A stretch of DNA of 47,019 bases, taken from positions 1 to 47,019 of the forward strand of contig JAKSVN010000005.1 of assembly GCA_024427125.1 (NCBI GenBank), read 5' to 3'. This stretch comes from Mycoplasmoidaceae bacterium (GTDB lineage: Bacteria; Bacillota_I; Bacilli_A; Mycoplasmatales; Mycoplasmoidaceae). The first letter of the stretch is position 1, and each line of letters begins with the position of its first letter. The notes under the pieces are model-generated. The model ran no database searches. It saw only the letters and a list, made by a program, of their open reading frames with translations, and was not told where the DNA came from. A program made the position numbers and the translations under genes. Positions 41,577 through 47,019 of this stretch are shown one piece after another.

Positions 41577-42851
41577 ATGAAATCAATTAGTGAGATATAT
41601 AGACAAGGTATGGGACCTAGTTCAACATTGAACATGGTTCCTTATCAAGCTTGTATGGATGTTGCCCGTGAAATCCACTTAAAACGTATCAAAGTCGGAT
41701 ATGTTGAAGTGGTTTTATACAACGAATATGCAAGACTTGAAAAAGAAGCCGGAATTAGTTTAGATGTTGAATTTGCATTTACATATTCAAATTTCAAATA
41801 TGTAGTTACAACTAATAAACCAGTTCCGCCAATAATGAAAAACACTCCATATGTATTTGACATTATTGTTTATGACCAAAAGAACCAACCAACCTTTAAG
41901 CATAGAGTTATTGCTAAAGGTGGAGCAAACTATATGTTTGCTGGAAAGCAAAAACACGAATCATTACCATATAGTACATTTGAAGATGTAAAAAAATGAT
42001 TTAAGGATAATCCTGGTAAATCCTTCTTTGATTTTGCTCAACAAGCAGATGATAAAGAAACAATCAGATCAATTTACTATCGTGGTGTAAACTTAGCAGA
42101 AATTGCTTGTTTACAAGGATTAAGAAAAAGAGGAAAATTAAATCTTCCTGATAAAAAGACTTTCTATGTAAGACAAGCAAAGAATATTTGATTACATGAT
42201 GAGAACTTATTATCACAAGCAGAAAATGCAAACAGAATAATTTCTGCATTTGCATATGCAATTTCTGAAGAAATAGTAGAAAAGCGTGTGATGATTGCTG
42301 CTCCATCGCTTTGCACTACATCAGTTGTATGATCAGTTATATTGTATTTATTAAATGAATACAACATTGATCCAAGACAAATGATTAATGCTTTCTGTGC
42401 TGCAGGAATATTTGCAGCATTAGTTGACAAAGGTGCATCAATTGCTCCAATCGATGTTGGTTGTCAAGGACCAATGGGAACAGCTTGTGGCATGGCTGCT
42501 GTTATTGCTGCGGTTGTGTTATACAATGCAAATATTGATGAATGTGGCAGAGCATTTGAAATGGCTCTTGAACATTCACTTGGAATTATTTGTGACTCAT
42601 TAAATAGTTATCCAATTATTCCATGTATTCAAAGATGTGCTTCATTTGCAACAAGAGCATTTGAAATTGCATCTTTAAACCACAGTTTAATGGCTACACC
42701 AGAATTATGTAAGGTTGACGACTTAATTAAAGTTATTGGAGAAACTGGTGGAGACTTAATAGCTAAGAACCGTAGATTAGGTGTTGGTGGATTTGCAGAA
42801 CATGCAAGTTATTCATTAAAAGTACCACCACCTGATTATTGAAAGAGATAG
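41577..42851 (+). CDS. Divergent L-serine dehydratase-like protein
   Basis: A 424-aa fused beta-alpha Fe-S dehydratase. The N-terminal motif reads GMGPSSTLNMVP in place of [12 protein letters not shown]. The alpha part has APSLCTTS in place of [21 protein letters not shown] and CIQRC. Three cluster Cys candidates are therefore present, but the substrate loops differ from the next two genes, so it may use another hydroxy- or thio-amino acid or a hydroxy acid. Six UGA Trp codons occur. It begins the operon with a TATAAT at 41547-41552 and ends 9 nt before the next gene. Confidence 0.75.
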
Positions 42852-42860
42852 GGACAAATT

Positions 42861-44108
42861 ATGCTATCCGTAAAAGAATTATTTAAAGTAGGACATGGCC
42901 CTAGTTCGAGCCATACTATTGCTCCAACAAGAATGTGTCATTATATTCTAGATCATTATGAAAAAGAAGGAATTGACCATTTAAAGATTACTCTTTATGG
43001 ATCATTTGCATTAACAGGAAAAGGTCACTTGTTAGACCGTGCTGTTGATGATGTATTTTCTAAATACCCTCATGAATTTGTTTGAGATCTAAAGACTCAA
43101 CCTAAACATCCAAACATGATGAGAGTTGAAGTATTTGGTAAGGGTGATAAAGTTATTGCTGATAAAATGTTTACATCAGTAGGTGGCGGTACATTTTTAG
43201 TTGAAGGTGATGAACCACCTAAAGACATTTATCCATATAAGAATTTTGCTGAAATGAGAGCAATCATTAAGAAAGAAAAACTTTCTTATTTCCAATTCTT
43301 ATGTAAACATGAACCAAAAGAAGAATTAATTAAACTATATGAACAAATGATTGCTTCTTTTGAAGGAACAATTAAATCAGGTTTGGAAAAAGAAGGAATG
43401 ATTGAGGGAATAGTTGATTTTGATCGTCGTGCTAAAACAGTGTATAAATCTGTTAAACCCACAGATTCAGAATGATGTAGAAGAATCAAGCTAGTTTCTT
43501 CTTATGCTATAGCAACAAACGAAGAAGCAGTATCATTTGGTATTGTAGTTACAGCACCAACATGTGGTTCAGCAGGAATTATGCCCGCAGTCTATAAATG
43601 AGCCATTGACAAATTTAAACCATCAAAAGAAAAAATTTATGAAGCATTTTCTGCAGCTGCTTTAATTGGTATAACAATTAAACAAAATGGCTCAGTTGCT
43701 GGTGCAACTGGAGGATGCCAAGCTGAAGTTGGTGTTGCAACTGGCCTTGCTGCTGCAATGTATTCAGTAATTGCTTATGATGCTGATATTGATGAAGTAG
43801 AAAAATCGGGTGAAATAGCAATGCAACAATTAGTAGGCTTAACTTGTGATGCTGTAAGTCAAAGTGTATATGTGCCATGCATTCAAAGAAATGGTGTTTA
43901 TGCATTGAGAGCAATATCAGCCTCTGAACAAGCACATCTATTAAAAGGCCAAAGACAACTTGTTCTTATTGATGATACTATCCATATTCTATATGAATCT
44001 GGAAATGAACTAATTGATGGTTACCGTGAAACGTCTAAATTAGGCCTTGCAAAACATTGCAAATATACAATGAAATTTAAGAAAAATATTGAAGTTGACA
44101 AACAATAA
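42861..44108 (+). CDS. sdaA: L-serine dehydratase, copy 1
   Basis: A 415-aa single-chain [4Fe-4S] enzyme converting L-serine to pyruvate and ammonia. It has the beta-domain motif [12 protein letters not shown] (residues 11-22), and in the alpha domain [20 protein letters not shown] and CIQRNG, which supply the three cluster Cys. A TNGSS-like KQNGSVAG loop precedes the second Cys. Bases 42873-43486 are identical to 44154-44767 in the next gene, while the rest has diverged, indicating gene conversion. An AGGGA site precedes the start. Confidence 0.92.
42873..43486 (+). repeat. 614-nt identical tract, partner at 44154-44767
   Basis: Every base compared by eye matches. Differences begin sharply on both sides: GTA/GTT before the tract, and AATC/AATT after it. 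It covers codons 5 to about 209 of each sdaA copy, that is the beta domain and linker. Confidence 0.85.
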
Positions 44109-44141
44109 GGTTTATAATTTTATTTAAAATTAATTGAAGTT

Positions 44142-45395
44142 ATGTTATCAGTTAAAGAATTATTTAAAGTAGGACATGGCCCTAGTTCGAGCCATACTAT
44201 TGCTCCAACAAGAATGTGTCATTATATTCTAGATCATTATGAAAAAGAAGGAATTGACCATTTAAAGATTACTCTTTATGGATCATTTGCATTAACAGGA
44301 AAAGGTCACTTGTTAGACCGTGCTGTTGATGATGTATTTTCTAAATACCCTCATGAATTTGTTTGAGATCTAAAGACTCAACCTAAACATCCAAACATGA
44401 TGAGAGTTGAAGTATTTGGTAAGGGTGATAAAGTTATTGCTGATAAAATGTTTACATCAGTAGGTGGCGGTACATTTTTAGTTGAAGGTGATGAACCACC
44501 TAAAGACATTTATCCATATAAGAATTTTGCTGAAATGAGAGCAATCATTAAGAAAGAAAAACTTTCTTATTTCCAATTCTTATGTAAACATGAACCAAAA
44601 GAAGAATTAATTAAACTATATGAACAAATGATTGCTTCTTTTGAAGGAACAATTAAATCAGGTTTGGAAAAAGAAGGAATGATTGAGGGAATAGTTGATT
44701 TTGATCGTCGTGCTAAAACAGTGTATAAATCTGTTAAACCCACAGATTCAGAATGATGTAGAAGAATTAAGTTAGTTTCTGCATATGCTATGGCAACAAA
44801 CGAAGAAGCTGTTGCTTATGGTATGGTTGTTACTGCTCCAACATGTGGTTCTGCAGGAACAATGCCTGGAGCGTATAAATGAGCTGTTGATAAGTACAAA
44901 CCATCAAAAGAAAAGATTTATGAAGCTTTCTCTGCTGCTGCTTTAATTGGTATTACAATTAAGCAAAATGGTTCAGTTGCTGGTGCAACAGGTGGTTGCC
45001 AAGCTGAAGTTGGTGTTGCTACTGCATTAGCTGCTGCAATGTATTCAGTTATTGCTTACGATGCAGATATTGATGAAGTAGAAAAAGCAGGTGAAATTGC
45101 CCTACAACAACTAGTAGGTATGACATGTGATGCTATTGGCCAATGTGCATATGTACCATGTATTCAAAGAAATGGTATCTATGCTATGAGAGCTATAGCT
45201 GCTGCTGAACAAGCACACTTATTAAAAGGTCAAAGACAACTTGTTCTTATTGATGATACAATCCACATTCTATACGAATCTGGGAACGAACTAATTGATG
45301 GTTATCGTGAAACTTCTAAATTAGGTCTTGCAAAACATTGCAAATATACATTGAAGTTTAACAAGAACATTCAATTTGACGAAAAAGACAAATAA
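44142..45395 (+). CDS. sdaA: L-serine dehydratase, copy 2
   Basis: A 417-aa paralogue of the preceding gene with the same motifs ([38 protein letters not shown]). The first 209 residues are practically identical to copy 1. The alpha domain differs at scattered positions ([17 protein letters not shown] against SYAIATNEEAVSFGIVV) and it ends [10 protein letters not shown] possible TATAAT in the 33-nt gap (around 44114) could give it its own promoter. A terminator follows. Confidence 0.92.
44154..44767 (+). repeat. 614-nt identical tract, partner at 42873-43486
   Basis: The second copy of the gene-conversion tract, offset by 1281 bp. Confidence 0.85.
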
Positions 45396-45413
45396 TAACT
45401 AATTGATATAAAA

Positions 45414-45438
45414 ATATAGGCTATGCCTATATTTTTTG
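45414..45438 (+). terminator. Serine dehydratase operon terminator
   Basis: An ATATAGG / CCTATAT stem with a 5-nt loop and a T-run. Confidence 0.75.
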
Positions 45439-45477
45439 TTTTATAATTTATTTAATAACACTTTAAAGAAGGTTTAT

Positions 45478-46818
45478 ATGAAAACAATAGATCAATTATC
45501 TCCAAAAGAATTTTTGTTGACACTAATTCACCAACAAGTTCAACCAGCATTAGGTTGTACAGAAATTGGAATAGTTTCATTAGCTGCTGCTAAAGCATCA
45601 AGTTTATTACCTGATAAATTTAAATCAGCAATAGTTTATACTTCACCATATGTCTTTAGAAATGATTCTAGAGTTGGTGTACCTAGATTAGGCAGATGTG
45701 GTATGGAAACAATTGCTGCTGCAGGTATTATTCTAAAAAACCCACTTAAGAAATTAAGTTGTTTAGATGATTTAACTGATGAAACAATTGCACAATCAAA
45801 GAAACTTGGTGCTGACCATGAAGCAATTAAAATTGAAGTAGACTTCAAATCACATCCAGTTTACACTAGATGTGTAGCTAAAGATGTTAAGGGCAATGAA
45901 GCTGATGTTATTATTCAATATTCACATGACAACATCATTCAAGCTAAGCTTAATGGTAAGGAAACACTTGACCCATCTGAAATTTACGGTGAAGCTGCAA
46001 CAGGTTATGACTTTGACTCTAAAGTAGATCAACTTTCTATTTTCCATGTTTATGACATTTGTAAAACATTAACGCTTAAAGAACTATCGTTCTTACGTGG
46101 TGGTTTAAAGATGAACCAAATAGTTCAAGAAGAAGGATATAAACATCCAGATGATACTGCCATTACAAAAGTATGACAAGGAATCCTAAATGGAAATAAA
46201 ACTGAAAGTTGTTATACACAAAACCACTGAACAACTAAAATTCTAGCTGATGTTTGTGCAGCGGTTGATGCTAGAATGTATGGTTGTCCACTTCCAGTTA
46301 TGACATCATCATCTTCTGGAGACCATGGTTTAACAGTATCTATTCCACAAGATGTTTATGCTAAAGAATTTAAAATTGATGAAATTATTAAATTACAAGC
46401 ATTAGCTTTTGCGCATTTCATTACATGAAAGATTAAATCAAAAGTAGGTCATCTATGTGGTATGTGTGGTTCAGCATTAGCAGCAGGTTGTGGAACAATT
46501 GCTGGTATAGCTTACCAAAAAGGATGAACATGAGATCGAATTAATGATTTACTAAATATGCATTTAGTTAGTCAAGGTGGAATCTTATGTGATGGTGCTA
46601 AACCAAGCTGTTCATTTAAGATTCTTGCATCTTTATCATGCGGATTCTTGTGTTTAGCTATTGCTGAAGGTGGTGGAAAGATTTGTCATAGAGATGGTTT
46701 AGTTCACCAATCAGTAGAAGAAACAATCAATAACTTAGGCAAATATTCAAAGACTACACAAGACTCCATTATTCTTAATGTAGTAGATTTGTTAAACTCA
46801 ATGAGTAAAATAAAATAG
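45478..46818 (+). CDS. L-cysteine desulfidase / UPF0597 family protein
   Basis: A 446-aa protein of the family that includes E. coli YhaM/CyuA and archaeal L-cysteine desulfidase, which turn cysteine into pyruvate, sulfide and ammonia using an Fe-S cluster. It shows the family start (VQPALGCTEIGIVSLAAAKA), SSSSGDHGLTVSIP near residue 285, GHLCGMCGSALAAGCG near residue 325, and GILCDGAKPSCSFK near residue 367, whose Cys residues probably bind the cluster. AAGAAGG precedes the ATG. It follows the serine dehydratases after a terminator and has its own TATAAT near 45440. The exact substrate is inferred. Confidence 0.85.
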
Positions 46819-46837
46819 AATATAAGTAGGAGATATT

Positions 46838-46951
46838 ATGGGAAAGAAATTAAGTGAATTCACTAGCACAGAAATTGCTATTACAGTTCTTTTATTTATA
46901 TTAGGTATTATCCCAGGTGTTATTTACCTAATTGTTAAAACTGCAAGATAA
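46838..46951 (+). CDS. 37-aa single-span membrane peptide
   Basis: MGKKLSEFTSTE followed by one hydrophobic span (residues 13-33, containing LLFILGIIPGVIYLI) and a basic end KTAR. AGGAG lies 7 nt before the ATG, good support for translation. The start is 19 nt after the desulfidase stop, so it probably shares that message. The function is unknown. The right IS end begins 13 nt after its stop. Confidence 0.65.
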   Translation: MGKKLSEFTSTEIAITVLLFILGIIPGVIYLIVKTAR

Positions 46952-46964
46952 AAAAGAAGGGCTT

Positions 46965-47015
46965 TGCAGTGAACCCCATTTCGGGTACTGCAAAAAAACT
47001 TAAAAGAAATTAGGA
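46965..47015. mobile_element. Right outward-facing IS-like terminal inverted repeat
   Basis: A perfect reverse complement of 1-51. The palindromic 28 nt at 46965-46992 start TGCAGTGAACCCC. The following 23 nt include AGGAG, a likely transposase ribosome site just before the window end. The element body would lie to the right. Confidence 0.5.
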
Positions 47016-47019
47016 GACT

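Noticed and set aside
722..46818. Many genes appear broken into two or more pieces, as if frameshifted or pseudogenes
   Set aside because: Each break checked is an in-frame TGA, often at a conserved Trp; with UGA as Trp the genes are full length. No true frameshift was needed anywhere.
1..47019. CRISPR arrays, tRNA and rRNA genes
   Set aside because: No regularly spaced direct repeats, no tRNA cloverleaf with CCA or T-loop signature and no rRNA-like stretches were seen on either strand.

Overview
The window comes from an AT-rich mollicute (Mycoplasma and relatives). UGA is read as tryptophan in almost every gene, at conserved Trp positions such as the NKWD motif of Der, and only TAA and TAG end genes. 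Surface lipoproteins with mollicute-type lipoboxes are abundant. The run rny, EIIB-like protein, NAD kinase, trpS and Cof-type HAD phosphatase matches, from memory, the MG125-MG130 neighbourhood of the M. pneumoniae/Ureaplasma group. I cannot name the genus. Both window ends carry the same 51-bp sequence in inverted orientation, so the segment probably lies between two outward-facing copies of one insertion element.

Layout. 1-720: IS end, AbrB-like regulator, DUF4177 protein and a small coiled-coil protein. 722-8407: housekeeping genes (der, cmk, a membrane protein, rny, a second coiled-coil protein, EIIB-like protein, nadK, trpS, HAD phosphatase). 8488-10905: an 805-aa repeat-built lipoprotein behind a LacI-type operator-like palindrome. 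10944-14769: mnmA and alaS on the minus strand. 14844-26980: two paralogous minus-strand lipoprotein operons, each with one or two giant lipoproteins followed by a BspA/LRR-like lipoprotein. Both start with the same leader, which holds a terminator-like hairpin and a short reading frame. 27273-30119: uvrA. 30120-30554: a compact RNA-regulated locus. 30555-31646: a DUF31-type protease lipoprotein. 31665-34771: gatCAB. 34841-37282: an 813-aa lipoprotein. 37367-38400: rplJ-rplL with an L10 leader. 38407-41445: feoA-feoB and a degenerate cardiolipin-synthase-like protein. 41577-46818: three Fe-S L-serine dehydratases and an L-cysteine desulfidase-type protein. 46838-46951: a 37-aa membrane peptide next to the right IS end.

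The most striking system is at 30241-30500. It looks like a complete type I toxin-antitoxin locus built like the Fst/par family. A 22-aa hydrophobic peptide is encoded on the minus strand. A short plus-strand antisense RNA converges on it through a shared bidirectional terminator. A 16-nt direct repeat makes the RNA complementary to the toxin message across its ribosome-binding region. A second, diverged copy of the antisense RNA lies just upstream, directly after uvrA.

Other notable points: attenuator-like leaders shared by the two lipoprotein operons; giant lipoproteins that appear to end in catalytically dead versions of the DUF31 protease domain found intact at 30555; a 614-nt gene-conversion tract between two serine dehydratase genes; and ferrous-iron import genes divergent from the iron-sulfur dehydratases that would need the iron.
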